Made by a program: the position numbers and the translations under genes. Positions 34,747 through 43,246 of a DNA stretch of 64,000 nt are shown here, in pieces; position 1 is the first letter of the stretch; every line of letters begins with the position of its first letter. The stretch lies in the NCBI GenBank assembly GCA_964458555.1, contig CAYWJH010000001.1, forward strand, positions 1 through 64,000, read 5' to 3'. The notes below the pieces were generated by a model. It saw only the letters and a list, made by a program, of their open reading frames with translations. It was not told the DNA's origin and made no database searches. The DNA is from SLST01 sp964458555. Lineage in GTDB: Bacteria; Spirochaetota; Spirochaetia; DSM-27196; SLST01.

Positions 34747-35889
34747 ATGCTCTACTTCAACTGGCGACGTTTCCTCGCCGACGCGGTCCACGCGATCGTG
34801 CCGATCGGCAAACCGCACCTCCGCATCGACGGTCATCGCGCGCGGACGCTGGTCATGTTCTTCCTCTGTATGGCGTGGATGGGCGGTTCGGGACGGTTGG
34901 GGCTTTTGCTCGACTACGTGCTGTTTCCGTGGTTTCGCCGGACGCGGATCGAGAAGCCGCTGTTCATCGTGGGCAATTTTCGAAGCGGCAGCACCCTGCT
35001 GCACCGCCTGCTCGCGCGCGACCCGCACCTGACCGCGATGCACACGTGGGAGATCTACTTCGCACCGTCGATCTCCCAGCGGCGCTTCTGGCAGGGGCTG
35101 TGGATCGTCGACGGCTGGCTCGGTGGTCATCTGAAGCGAACGATCCTGCGAGCGCAGGAACGGCAGCTGGGCGAGGTCCGGATGCACAGGGTCCGCCTCG
35201 AGGAGCCGGAGGAGGACGAAGGGGTCTTCCTCTACGTCTGGGAGAGCCTGTTCAACTGGTTCTTCGTTCCCCGTGACGCGAACGCCAACCCGTACTGGCG
35301 CTTCGACGCGATGGTCCCGCGATGGCGCCGCCGAAAGGTGATGCAGTTCTACCGGGAGGTCGTTCGTCGCCATCTCGCCGCGCACGGAGGCAATCGCGTC
35401 TACGTGTCCAAGAGTCCCGCGTTTACCGCCCGGCTCGCCTCGCTGCTCGAGACCTTTCCCGACGCGAGGGTGCTCGAGCTGGTACGTCACCCCTTCGACT
35501 GCGTGGTGAGCACCGCGGGCTGGCTGTCGTTCGCCTGGCATTTCTTCGCCTCGCCGCGCGAACGCTTTCCCTTCCTGCCCACGGTACTCGAGCTCACTCG
35601 CGAGTGGTATCTGCGACCCGCCCGCTTCGCGGCTCGGCTTCCGGATGATCGATACGTATTGCTTCGCTACGAAGACCTGGTGTCACGGCCCACCGAGGCG
35701 GTGCCCGCGGCGCTCGAGCAGCTGGGTTTGCCGGTATCGCCGCGCCTGCGCGAAGCGCTCGCGCACGTGGAGGCGCGCCCGCGCACGAGGCGAACGCACG
35801 AGCACACCTTCGCCGAGCTGGGTGTCTCCGAAACGGTCGCGACCGCCTTCTACCGGAGCGTGATGGAGCGGTTGGGATACGAGGCGTAG
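34747..35889 (+). CDS. Sulfotransferase-family protein
   Basis: 380 residues. The PAPS-binding 5'-phosphosulfate loop FIVGNFRSGSTLLHRLL lies at about residues 75-91, and the 3'-phosphate strand/helix VYVSKSPAFTARLASLLETFP with LELVRHPFDCVVST follows in the second half. A hydrophobic stretch near residues 35-60 (ARTLVMFFLCMAWMGGSG) may anchor it to the membrane. GAGAGG lies 4 bases upstream of the start. Acceptor unknown: lipid, glycan or small metabolite. Some members of this Pfam sulfotransferase_3 group are only annotated by fold. Confidence 0.87.
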   Translation: MLYFNWRRFLADAVHAIVPIGKPHLRIDGHRARTLVMFFLCMAWMGGSGRLGLLLDYVLFPWFRRTRIEKPLFIVGNFRSGSTLLHRLLARDPHLTAMHTWEIYFAPSISQRRFWQGLWIVDGWLGGHLKRTILRAQERQLGEVRMHRVRLEEPEEDEGVFLYVWESLFNWFFVPRDANANPYWRFDAMVPRWRRRKVMQFYREVVRRHLAAHGGNRVYVSKSPAFTARLASLLETFPDARVLELVRHPFDCVVSTAGWLSFAWHFFASPRERFPFLPTVLELTREWYLRPARFAARLPDDRYVLLRYEDLVSRPTEAVPAALEQLGLPVSPRLREALAHVEARPRTRRTHEHTFAELGVSETVATAFYRSVMERLGYEA

Positions 35890-35954
35890 CGGCGACCTCG
35901 CGCGGCGCCGCAGTCCCCACCCCGCGTTCGGGCCCGGTGCTGCTGGCCGCGGCC

Positions 35955-38600
35955 TCAGACCGCGTTGCGGCTCGCGTTGACCGCTGCCGCGAGACTCTTG
36001 GTGATCATGCGCTCGAGCGTCTCCGGGCTCTCGCCGGCCAGTCGTACCGCCGGATCCGACGTCGCGTTCAACGCGTACTGCTGGATCACGAGGACCGGGG
36101 TGACGATTTCTTCGCGCATGCGGATGCTCTGCCTGACGCCAGGTTCGGTTTCCAGCAGGTCCGACTGGCCGCTGATCGCGAGCAAGCCCTCGCGCGTACG
36201 AGCCGCCTCGTCGTGGAGCATGCCCCAGAACTCGCCGAACTCCGGGTCGTCGGCGAGGCACGCAGTGAGCTCGAACGAGGTCTTCGAAAGGCTCTGCATC
36301 GCGTTGTCGACGAGCGTGCGGAAGAAGAGGCTGGACGCGTACAGGCGGCGCAGGCGAGCATCGGCGTCGCGGTCGTCGTCGGTCAGCCGTGCGATCGCGG
36401 TGCCGAGCCCGTAGTAGCCGGGTACGTTCTGCTTCATCTGGCTCCACGCGCCAACGAACGGAATAGCGCGCAGACGGTCGAGCGAGAGCTCGCTCTGCGG
36501 GCCGCGCTGCGTGGGTCGGCTCGCGATATTGGTCTTGCCGTAATAGGTCAGCGGCGTACGGTCGCGGAGGTAGGGGAGGAACTTCGGGTGGCCCTTCAGC
36601 TCGAGGTACGCCTCGTGCGCACGCCCGGAGAGATCCTCGAGGAGCGCGTTCTCTTCGTCGGACAGGATGTGGGTCACGTCCGCGAACAGGTTCGTATCGA
36701 GCCCCGCGGTGACGAGCTGTTCGAGGTTGAACCGCGCCGCGTCGCAGGTGCCGTACTTCGAGCTGATCGTCTGACCCTGGATGGTCAGATGAATCTCCCG
36801 ACTCGATACGCTCTGTCCCATCGCCCGGTAGAACCGGTGCGTGTTCCCCCCGCCTCGGGCAGGCGGCCCGCCGCGGCCGTCGAAGAAGGTAACGTCGATC
36901 TCGCGCCGCGCCGCCTGCGCGGTCAGCCGGCGCTTCGCCTTGAAGATTTCCCAGTTCGCCGTCACGTAGCCGCCGTCCTTGGTGCCGTCGGAGAAGCCGA
37001 GCATGATCGTCTGGTGATTGTCGCGGCGTCTCAGGTGCGCGGCGTACCGATCGTCGTCGTAGAGGTCTTCCATCACGCGCGTCGAAGCGTGCAGATCCTC
37101 GATCGTCTCGAACAGCGGAACGATATCCAGCGGTATCGTCGGCTCCGCGAAGCCGGCACAGCGCGCGAGGAACCAGACCGCCATGACGTCGGAGGCCGAC
37201 CGGGTGTTGCTGATGACGTAGCGGTGTACTCCCACCTTACCGTTGCGTCCCTGAATCCGCTGCGCGGCCTGAAGCGAGGCGATCGTCTCGTATTCGATGC
37301 CCGATCCGAGCCGATCGAGAAGCACCCGCGGCTGCGGGAGGTCGGCCACCGCGCTCGCCATCGACTCGATCTGTTCTGCCGGCGGCTGCTCGAGATAGGG
37401 GCGATCCGACGGCACGCCCGCAACGTCGAGAACTCTCGCCACGACGCCGGCGTGTACGCGGGAATCCTGCCTGAGGTCCATGCTCGCAAAGTGAAAGCCG
37501 AATGCGAGCACCTTGTAGATCAGCGCGTCGACGCGGTCGCCGAACAGGCCCATGTGATCGCGGATGAGCTCCTCGTTTAGTGCCCGCAGGTCGGCGAGGA
37601 ACTCGGAAGCGTTCGCGTACTGCCGCTCGTCGGGTTCGGCACAGAACTCGATCCCCTCTTCGAAGGTAGCCGGGAGCTCGGTGAAGGGTGTGATCGTCGC
37701 CTGGATTCGCTCGGCGATGTTCTCAACGCGCTCGCTGACGCCCGGGAAGGTGAGCCGGCGCGCGAGTAGCTCGAGGTCGTCGCGGTAGAGCCTGAGAATC
37801 GTACGCCGCAACAACTCGCCGATGCGGGCGGTGAGCTCGGCGGTGACGTAGGGATTGCCGTCCCGGTCGCCGCCCGGCCAGAAGCCCAGCTCCAGCACGG
37901 GTTCCATTCGCGTGACCTCCGCGGGGTCGTCGAAGGCGAGCTGAGCGAGCTCGCGCTGAATGCGGGGTACGGTCTCGTAGAAGACGTTCTGCAGGTACCA
38001 GAGCAGGCTCTTCGCCTCGTCGAGAGGCGTTGGCTTCTCGGTGTTCCTGAACCGGGTCTTGCCCATCTGGAGCAAAAGGTCGTAGACGCCGTTGGTATCT
38101 CCCCGGGCGAGCGCCTGTGAGAGGTCGGTGATGATGCCGAGCACCTCGTCCGGATAGAACTGGGTCGGGTGCGCGGTCAGAACAACGCGTACGCGGAAGT
38201 TTCGCAGGCACGAGCGGAGCGCCGCAGTCTTCCCCGCCGATGCGACGCGCGAGCCGAGGTCGCGTACCGATCCGGCGCCGTCGAGCTCGTGTACCCTGGG
38301 GAACGCGGCGTCTTCGAGCGCGTCGAAGAGCACCACCTGGCGTTCGGCGAGCTGGAGGAACTTGAAGAGATAGTCGATGCGTTCGTCCGCGTCGAGCTCG
38401 GGGAGCCGTTCACGGATGAAGTCGCGAACGATGTCCGCGGGCTGCCTGCCGGCGGCGAGCTCCTGCGCACAGTAGCTCGTGAATACCGGTAGCATGATGC
38501 CCGCCGATCGCACGTTCTCAAACGGCAGGCTCAGAAAGAGTCCGTTGTACAGCTGGTATTTGCGGGCGACTTCCGTTGTGAAGCTCGATGTCTGAATCAC
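35955..38600 (-). CDS. ppc: Phosphoenolpyruvate carboxylase
   Basis: 881 residues, normal size. Catalytic landmarks are present: VVLTAHPTQ (catalytic His), FWPGGDRDGNPYVT, GFSDGTKDGGYVTANWEIF (part of the phosphate/bicarbonate site) and the mobile glycine loop FFDGRGGPPARGGGNTH. The end reads VNASRNAV instead of the classical QNTG tail, which in the standard enzyme helps the active site. GTG start at 38600 is supported by GGAGG 5 bases upstream. It supplies oxaloacetate from PEP and sits opposite a sulfotransferase gene with a 65-base gap. Confidence 0.95.
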   Translation of the reverse strand: MIQTSSFTTEVARKYQLYNGLFLSLPFENVRSAGIMLPVFTSYCAQELAAGRQPADIVRDFIRERLPELDADERIDYLFKFLQLAERQVVLFDALEDAAFPRVHELDGAGSVRDLGSRVASAGKTAALRSCLRNFRVRVVLTAHPTQFYPDEVLGIITDLSQALARGDTNGVYDLLLQMGKTRFRNTEKPTPLDEAKSLLWYLQNVFYETVPRIQRELAQLAFDDPAEVTRMEPVLELGFWPGGDRDGNPYVTAELTARIGELLRRTILRLYRDDLELLARRLTFPGVSERVENIAERIQATITPFTELPATFEEGIEFCAEPDERQYANASEFLADLRALNEELIRDHMGLFGDRVDALIYKVLAFGFHFASMDLRQDSRVHAGVVARVLDVAGVPSDRPYLEQPPAEQIESMASAVADLPQPRVLLDRLGSGIEYETIASLQAAQRIQGRNGKVGVHRYVISNTRSASDVMAVWFLARCAGFAEPTIPLDIVPLFETIEDLHASTRVMEDLYDDDRYAAHLRRRDNHQTIMLGFSDGTKDGGYVTANWEIFKAKRRLTAQAARREIDVTFFDGRGGPPARGGGNTHRFYRAMGQSVSSREIHLTIQGQTISSKYGTCDAARFNLEQLVTAGLDTNLFADVTHILSDEENALLEDLSGRAHEAYLELKGHPKFLPYLRDRTPLTYYGKTNIASRPTQRGPQSELSLDRLRAIPFVGAWSQMKQNVPGYYGLGTAIARLTDDDRDADARLRRLYASSLFFRTLVDNAMQSLSKTSFELTACLADDPEFGEFWGMLHDEAARTREGLLAISGQSDLLETEPGVRQSIRMREEIVTPVLVIQQYALNATSDPAVRLAGESPETLERMITKSLAAAVNASRNAV

Positions 38601-38710
38601 GCGGCCTCCGTCACTCTCAAAATAGCTGCTCTGCGCGCGCGCGGCCAGAACGCGCGCCGCCGCGGCTCGGGCCCTTCCGTCGCCGCCGGTGCTCGTGGCA
38701 CACTGCCGGC

Positions 38711-39250
38711 GTGAGCACTCCCATTCGCATCATCATCACCGGTGGGACGTTCGACAAGCAGTACGACGAGCTGCGCGGCGAGCTGACATTCGGTTCATCG
38801 AATCTCCCCGAAATACTCAGGAGGGTGCGCGTCACGGTTCCGGTCGAGCTCGAGATCAACGAGCTCGTCGACAGCCTGCAGATGCGCGACGAAGACCGAG
38901 TCCGGATCGCCGACGCGTGCGAGGCCTCCCCGCAGCGCCGGATCGTCATCACGCACGGCACCGACACCATGCGCGAGACCGCCGAAGCGATCGGCCGGCG
39001 CGGACTGGCTCGGGTCGTCGTGCTGACCGGAGCGATGATCCCGTACGCCTTCGCCGGAAGCGACGCGGTGTTCAACCTCGGCTGCGCGGTGGCGGCCGCG
39101 CAGGCGCTGGCCGACGGAGTCTACATCGCGATGAACGGACGGTTGTTCCCCTGGGACAACGTGCGCAAGAACCGGGAGTTGGGCATCTTCGAGCCGGCCG
39201 ATGGAAACGATTCGCCCGACGGAGACCACGCGATCGACGGGCTCCGCTAA
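38711..39250 (+). CDS. Single-domain asparaginase-like protein
   Basis: 179 residues from a GTG start. Both asparaginase catalytic loops are present: ITGGTFDKQYDE (first threonine) and VITHGTDTMRETAE (second Thr-Asp pair), plus VVLTGAMIPYAFAGSD. The second, C-terminal domain of classical L-asparaginases (about 330 residues) is absent, and the protein ends normally after GIFEPADG. It therefore belongs to the short asparaginase/GatD-N-like group whose substrate is unsettled. A CACACT hexamer ends 6 bases upstream of the GTG. It is divergent from ppc. Confidence 0.82.
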   Translation: MSTPIRIIITGGTFDKQYDELRGELTFGSSNLPEILRRVRVTVPVELEINELVDSLQMRDEDRVRIADACEASPQRRIVITHGTDTMRETAEAIGRRGLARVVVLTGAMIPYAFAGSDAVFNLGCAVAAAQALADGVYIAMNGRLFPWDNVRKNRELGIFEPADGNDSPDGDHAIDGLR

Positions 39251-39284
39251 AGCCGACCCGCAAAGCGGCGGATAATGAAAGTAG

Positions 39285-39815
39285 ATGATGCGAGTGCTCA
39301 CCGAACAGCACATTGCGACGAGGCGTACGCGAGGGACGCGTACGCGGGGGACGCGTACGCGAGGCACGGCGCGAGCCGCACGCACGCAACGACCGGCGAA
39401 CCGACGACCGGAGCGGCGCGCGTTCTCGGGCGCACGCGGGTCGGGGCGGGCGATCGTCGGGACGCTTCGGACGGCCGTGCTCATCGTCGTGACGGTCGCA
39501 CTCGCCGCGACGCTCGTGGTCGTCCTGCCGGAGCTCGAGGCGGCGAGCGGTGCGGATAGCGCCGTCGTCATGCACGCGACCGCGCCGGCGCTGCCGGAAA
39601 CCGCGGCGGGGGTGGTGCGACTCGAGCTGACCGAGGACGTCGAGCACTTCGTCGCCGAAGGCGAGACGCTGAGCGAGATCGCCGCCGACTACGAGGTGAG
39701 CGTGGAGACGCTCGCGAGGTACAATAACCTCGTCGACCCGGACACGATCGTACCCGGCGAGCGCATCATCGTTCCCGGGCCGGAGTCAGGGCGAGACCTG
39801 TTGGAAGAGCAGTGA
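39285..39815 (+). CDS. Membrane-anchored LysM protein
   Basis: 176 residues. A very basic N-terminal cytoplasmic stretch of about 60 residues includes a repeated Arg-Thr-Arg-Gly unit (GTRTRGTRTRGTAR). One transmembrane helix (TAVLIVVTVALAATLVVVL) follows, then an external region and one LysM module at about 120-165 (HFVAEGETLSEIAADYEVS, then YNNLVDPDTIVPGERIIVP). It would hold peptidoglycan from the inner membrane. GATAAT ends 8 bases before the ATG. The 3' end overlaps the convergent alpha-galactosidase by 30 bases. Confidence 0.83.
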   Translation: MMRVLTEQHIATRRTRGTRTRGTRTRGTARAARTQRPANRRPERRAFSGARGSGRAIVGTLRTAVLIVVTVALAATLVVVLPELEAASGADSAVVMHATAPALPETAAGVVRLELTEDVEHFVAEGETLSEIAADYEVSVETLARYNNLVDPDTIVPGERIIVPGPESGRDLLEEQ

Positions 39816-41819
39816 TTCGTACGCTCCCAGCGGACCGACCTCCACGATGTCGCCACGAACGTCGATCTGGTGACCGTTCCAGACCTCGGCAAAGCGCCGG
39901 TCGTCCCGATGCGGAAGTTCCCACAGGCTCGCGACGTCTGCGGCCTGGTGCATGAGATAGTCGGCATCAATACGCACCGTCGCCTTTCGTCGGCTCATGT
40001 TGAACACGCCCAGGTAGCCGGCGGTGTTGAACACGATTTGGGGAAGCTCGCGCGCCATCATGTCCAGCGGGATCAGGCGTCCCGAGAAGCACTCGTCCGC
40101 GATCGACTGGATCTGCAAGATCTCCGAGAGCGTCTCCCGGTCGAGCTCGGCGAAGTCGTCCGAGTAGAGCAGAAGCCCGCCGGTCAGCGCGATCGCATTG
40201 ATCTGGGTGCGCCGCTGCGCGGGGGTGAGTCTCGTACCCTTCGTCCGCACCATGAGGCAATCGGGATCGTTCAGCCAGAGCGCGCGGTGCATCTGGCCTC
40301 GGACGATGCTGTTGCGAATCGAGTTTCGCACTCCGACCATCGCTCCGGTGCGCAAGAGCCGTCCCTTGCGCTCGATCCAGTACCCGCCGGTGTCGGGGCC
40401 GACGCGCATGGCATCGACCGTGCCTATGCCGGTCGTCAGCGGCATCCCGCATCCGACGATAAGGACGTCGTCGCTCGTATGCTCCTCGGCAACCTCCCTG
40501 ATGAGCCGCATCCCCTGCCGCAGGACCTGCGCACGAGAGAGCTCCAGGTCGTGATGCGTGCCACCGCGCAGGCAGCCGCCGAACAGAAAATCGCACTTCA
40601 GGTACGGAAACCCCCACTCGCCCACGACGGTGCGGATCACGCGGCGCACGTACTCTTCGAATCGGGGGTTGGTGATATCGAGCCCGTAGTAGTAGCGACC
40701 GGGCCAGAAGAAGTTGAAGCCTGCGACGATGCGGCGACCGTGCTCGTCGCGAAGCGCGTATTCGGGGTGTACGCGCAGCAACTCCGACTTCTTCGCCGCC
40801 ACGAACGGAGCGATCCACAGGCCCGGGCGAAACCCCGCCTCCCTGATTTCGTCCGACAGCCGGCGCATCTGGCCGTCGAAGTCGGGCGTCAGTCGAAGCC
40901 AGTCGCCGACCGCCTGCTGGTAGCCGTCGTCGATCTGGACGAAGTCGATCCGCGCGCCGTGCTCGTCTCGCGCGCGGCGCAGCGCCTCGATGTTCTTCCG
41001 CAGGATGGGCGGCGAGATCCTCGTGTAGTAGTAGTACCAGCTGCACCAGCCGTGGACGTTCTCGGAGGGGATTCGCGGCTCGGCCCGCTCGCGAAGCTCG
41101 TGGAAGTATCGGTGAACGAGTTGATGTGTGCGCCCGCGTGCGATGTGGATCGCGCCCAGCTCGACCGTGTGACCGGGCATGATCATCTGTCGCCCGAAGT
41201 CGTACGCGAGCTCGAAGTAGCTCGTCCGCTCGACGCTGTCGTAGAGGTTGAGTCGGATGTAGAAGAACTGGTCGAACGGCGGCCCTTGCCCCACGAAGAA
41301 GGCGTCGTCGGTGCCGCGGTTCGTGATCACCGTGTACATCTCGCTCGAGAAGATGCCCGGCATGTTCGACGGCAGGTTCGAGAGGTTGCTGTTCGCGAGA
41401 CTTACGAGCTGCAGCCAGGGACGCAGCGGCTTGTCCTTGCGAAGGTAGCTGCGCGCGGTCGACCAGCCCTGATAGCCGTTTCGGAAGAAGCAGACGTCCG
41501 CGGGTCTGATGTTCGAGGCGTACGTGTTGATCCCGCCTTCCGCGGGGAAGATCAGGCGGGTCACCCGGATCGATTCGTTCGACACGTTCGTCAGCCGCAG
41601 CTCGAGTCGGCTCCCGAAACCGGGAATGTCGCGCCACCGTCCGTCGAGTCGGGCGTAGCGGTTCTCGAACTGGAGCCGCACCCGGGTCCCCGTCTCCCGC
41701 TTCGCGAGCGGGACCGCCTCCCGGGTGACGCCGAACTTCAGCTGCAAGAGTGGCGCGAGGTCGATCTGATCCCAGGAGATTCTCGTCTCGCCGTTGTGAT
41801 CCTCACCGGATGACGCCAT
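39786..41819 (-). CDS. GH36-type alpha-galactosidase
   Basis: 677 residues from ATG 41819. An N-terminal beta-sandwich is followed by the catalytic barrel: GWCSWYYYYTRI, DFVQIDDGYQ, GFRPGLWIAPF, the nucleophile in YLKCDFLFGG and the acid/base aspartate in AMRVGPDTGGYW. These match GH36/GH27-clan alpha-galactosidases. No signal peptide, so it acts on imported alpha-galactosides. A GGGAG-like site lies upstream of the ATG. It overlaps the end of the LysM gene by 30 bases and is divergent from GAPDH. The next ABC operon is a possible partner for uptake. Confidence 0.9.
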   Translation of the reverse strand: MASSGEDHNGETRISWDQIDLAPLLQLKFGVTREAVPLAKRETGTRVRLQFENRYARLDGRWRDIPGFGSRLELRLTNVSNESIRVTRLIFPAEGGINTYASNIRPADVCFFRNGYQGWSTARSYLRKDKPLRPWLQLVSLANSNLSNLPSNMPGIFSSEMYTVITNRGTDDAFFVGQGPPFDQFFYIRLNLYDSVERTSYFELAYDFGRQMIMPGHTVELGAIHIARGRTHQLVHRYFHELRERAEPRIPSENVHGWCSWYYYYTRISPPILRKNIEALRRARDEHGARIDFVQIDDGYQQAVGDWLRLTPDFDGQMRRLSDEIREAGFRPGLWIAPFVAAKKSELLRVHPEYALRDEHGRRIVAGFNFFWPGRYYYGLDITNPRFEEYVRRVIRTVVGEWGFPYLKCDFLFGGCLRGGTHHDLELSRAQVLRQGMRLIREVAEEHTSDDVLIVGCGMPLTTGIGTVDAMRVGPDTGGYWIERKGRLLRTGAMVGVRNSIRNSIVRGQMHRALWLNDPDCLMVRTKGTRLTPAQRRTQINAIALTGGLLLYSDDFAELDRETLSEILQIQSIADECFSGRLIPLDMMARELPQIVFNTAGYLGVFNMSRRKATVRIDADYLMHQAADVASLWELPHRDDRRFAEVWNGHQIDVRGDIVEVGPLGAYESLLFQQVSP

Positions 41820-41892
41820 GAGCCCCCTGCTCCCCTTTGTAGACGCAAAGCGCTGCGCGCGCAAGCTCCTTTTCCCGCCTTCCGGTTCCACC

Positions 41893-41921
41893 TTGACACG
41901 ATCGCCGGAAACTGGCTTTAT
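41893..41921 (+). promoter_or_regulatory. Promoter upstream of gap
   Basis: A perfect -35 TTGACA (41893-41898) is followed after 17 bp by CTTTAT (41916-41921), a weak -10. The leader to the ATG at 42008 is about 80 bases, unlike the leaderless genes nearby. Confidence 0.5.
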
Positions 41922-42007
41922 GGGGGGAGACTAACCTCGTCACGGTCGAGCCCGGTTCGGGACGGCCGTGATATAGCACCATCAAACCACCACATGAAGG
42001 AGAATGC

Positions 42008-43036
42008 ATGGGTAAGATCAGAGTTGCATTCAACGGTATGGGCCGAATCGGCAAGAACGTCATGCGAGTCATCATCAGTCAGCTGGATGATCGCTTTGAC
42101 ATCGTCGCGGGGAACGACCTCGTGTCCGCGAAGGAAATCGCGGCGAGTCTCCCGAAGGATTCGATCTACGGACGTTTCCCGGCGGAGGTGAGCCTCAAGA
42201 GCGAGAACGTCATCAAGGTCGGGCGGCACGAGATCACCGTCTACGCGGAGAAGGACGCGTCGAATATCCCATGGTCGAAGCACGATGTGGACATCGTCTT
42301 CGAGTGCACCGGCTTCTACCTCACGACCGAGAAGGCGAAGGCGCACCTCGCCGGCGGCGCGAAGAAAGTCATCATCAGCGCACCCGCGAAGGACGAGGAG
42401 ACGCACACGGTCGTCGTCGGGGTCAACCACGACACGATTGAGAACGGAGAGACGATCCTCTCCAACGCGAGCTGCACGACGAACTGTCTCGCCCCGGTCA
42501 CGAAGGCCATCGACATGAGCCACTCGATCAAGGGCGGGCTCATGAGCACGACCCACGCGGCCACGTCCACCCAGCGCGTCGTCGACTTCTTCGGCGGCGG
42601 CAAGAACCGCGCGACGCTCAACAACGTGATCCCCGCCTCCACCGGCGCGGCGATCGCGGTCGGGAAGGTGCTTCCGCACCTCAACGGCAAACTCAACGGC
42701 ACGGCGCTGCGCGTTCCCACCGACACGGGAAGCGTCGTCGAGGCCGTGTACCTCGTCGAAGGCGAGGTCAGCAAGGAACAGCTTGCGAAGTCGATCGAAG
42801 AGAACGTGAAGAAGATGAACGACTCGACGATCATGAAGCAGGTCGCGGTCTTCACCGACTACTACGAGTGTTCCCAGGACTGCGTCGGCGAGCCATATTC
42901 GTCGATGATCACGAAGAACCTCCTCGTGGTGCCGATGGGCGATCAGACGATGGTCAAAGCGACGAGCTTCTACGACAACGAGATGGGTTTCTCCTACCGT
43001 ATGGCCGAACTCGCGATGATCTTCAACGAGAAGTAG
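42008..43036 (+). CDS. gap: Glyceraldehyde-3-phosphate dehydrogenase (type I)
   Basis: 342 residues. Rossmann start RVAFNGMGRIGKNVMR, catalytic SNASCTTNCLAP with the cysteine at about 156, STTHAATSTQ and NVIPASTGAA. Oxidises glyceraldehyde-3-phosphate with NAD+ and phosphate in glycolysis. The GMGRIGKNV variant of the usual GFGRIGR is a small deviation. SD AAGGAG lies just upstream of the ATG. Codon choice is visibly less GC3-biased (more AAG/ATC-rich, few rare codons) as expected for a highly expressed gene. A strong terminator follows, so it is monocistronic. Confidence 0.97.
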   Translation: MGKIRVAFNGMGRIGKNVMRVIISQLDDRFDIVAGNDLVSAKEIAASLPKDSIYGRFPAEVSLKSENVIKVGRHEITVYAEKDASNIPWSKHDVDIVFECTGFYLTTEKAKAHLAGGAKKVIISAPAKDEETHTVVVGVNHDTIENGETILSNASCTTNCLAPVTKAIDMSHSIKGGLMSTTHAATSTQRVVDFFGGGKNRATLNNVIPASTGAAIAVGKVLPHLNGKLNGTALRVPTDTGSVVEAVYLVEGEVSKEQLAKSIEENVKKMNDSTIMKQVAVFTDYYECSQDCVGEPYSSMITKNLLVVPMGDQTMVKATSFYDNEMGFSYRMAELAMIFNEK

Positions 43037-43062
43037 ACCGATTAGGTTCAATCCCTGAATGC

Positions 43063-43108
43063 GGGCCGCCCGCGTCGGACCTTCTGGTCGACGCGACGCG
43101 GCCCTTTT
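43063..43108 (+). terminator. Rho-independent terminator of gap
   Basis: Arms GGGCCGC..GCGTCG and CGACGC..GCGGCCC form a long stem with a small internal mismatch, ending in TTTT (43105-43108). It stands 26 bases after the stop codon and is the clearest intrinsic terminator in the window. Confidence 0.85.
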
Positions 43109-43160
43109 GTATGTGCGCGCGCCCGCCCGTTTCGGGTTCGCCGCTCGTCCGAATGGTGAG

Positions 43161-43166
43161 TATAAT
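43161..43166 (+). promoter_or_regulatory. -10 element of the second ABC transporter operon
   Basis: A consensus TATAAT. Only weak -35 candidates (TTCGCC at 43137) are upstream. Leader of about 75 bases to the ATG at 43247. Confidence 0.55.
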
Positions 43167-43246
43167 CATGGCGATGGGTGCGTCTCCGCGTGGGAGCGGA
43201 TGACGACGCAGCCCGACCGGGACACCGTCCACGAAGGAAGGATTAC

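Noticed and set aside
39310..39375. Tandem repeat near the LysM gene as a CRISPR or VNTR array
   Set aside because: It is a short in-frame coding repeat (Arg-Thr-Arg-Gly units) of two to three copies with no spacers.
41841..41862. Possible LacI/MalR-like half palindrome (GCAAAGCGCTGCGC) upstream of the alpha-galactosidase start
   Set aside because: It resembles a catabolite-type AAGCGCTT core on one side only and does not match the GMAAYCGTTTGCGC sites; it lies in a local run of GCGC that makes chance matches likely.
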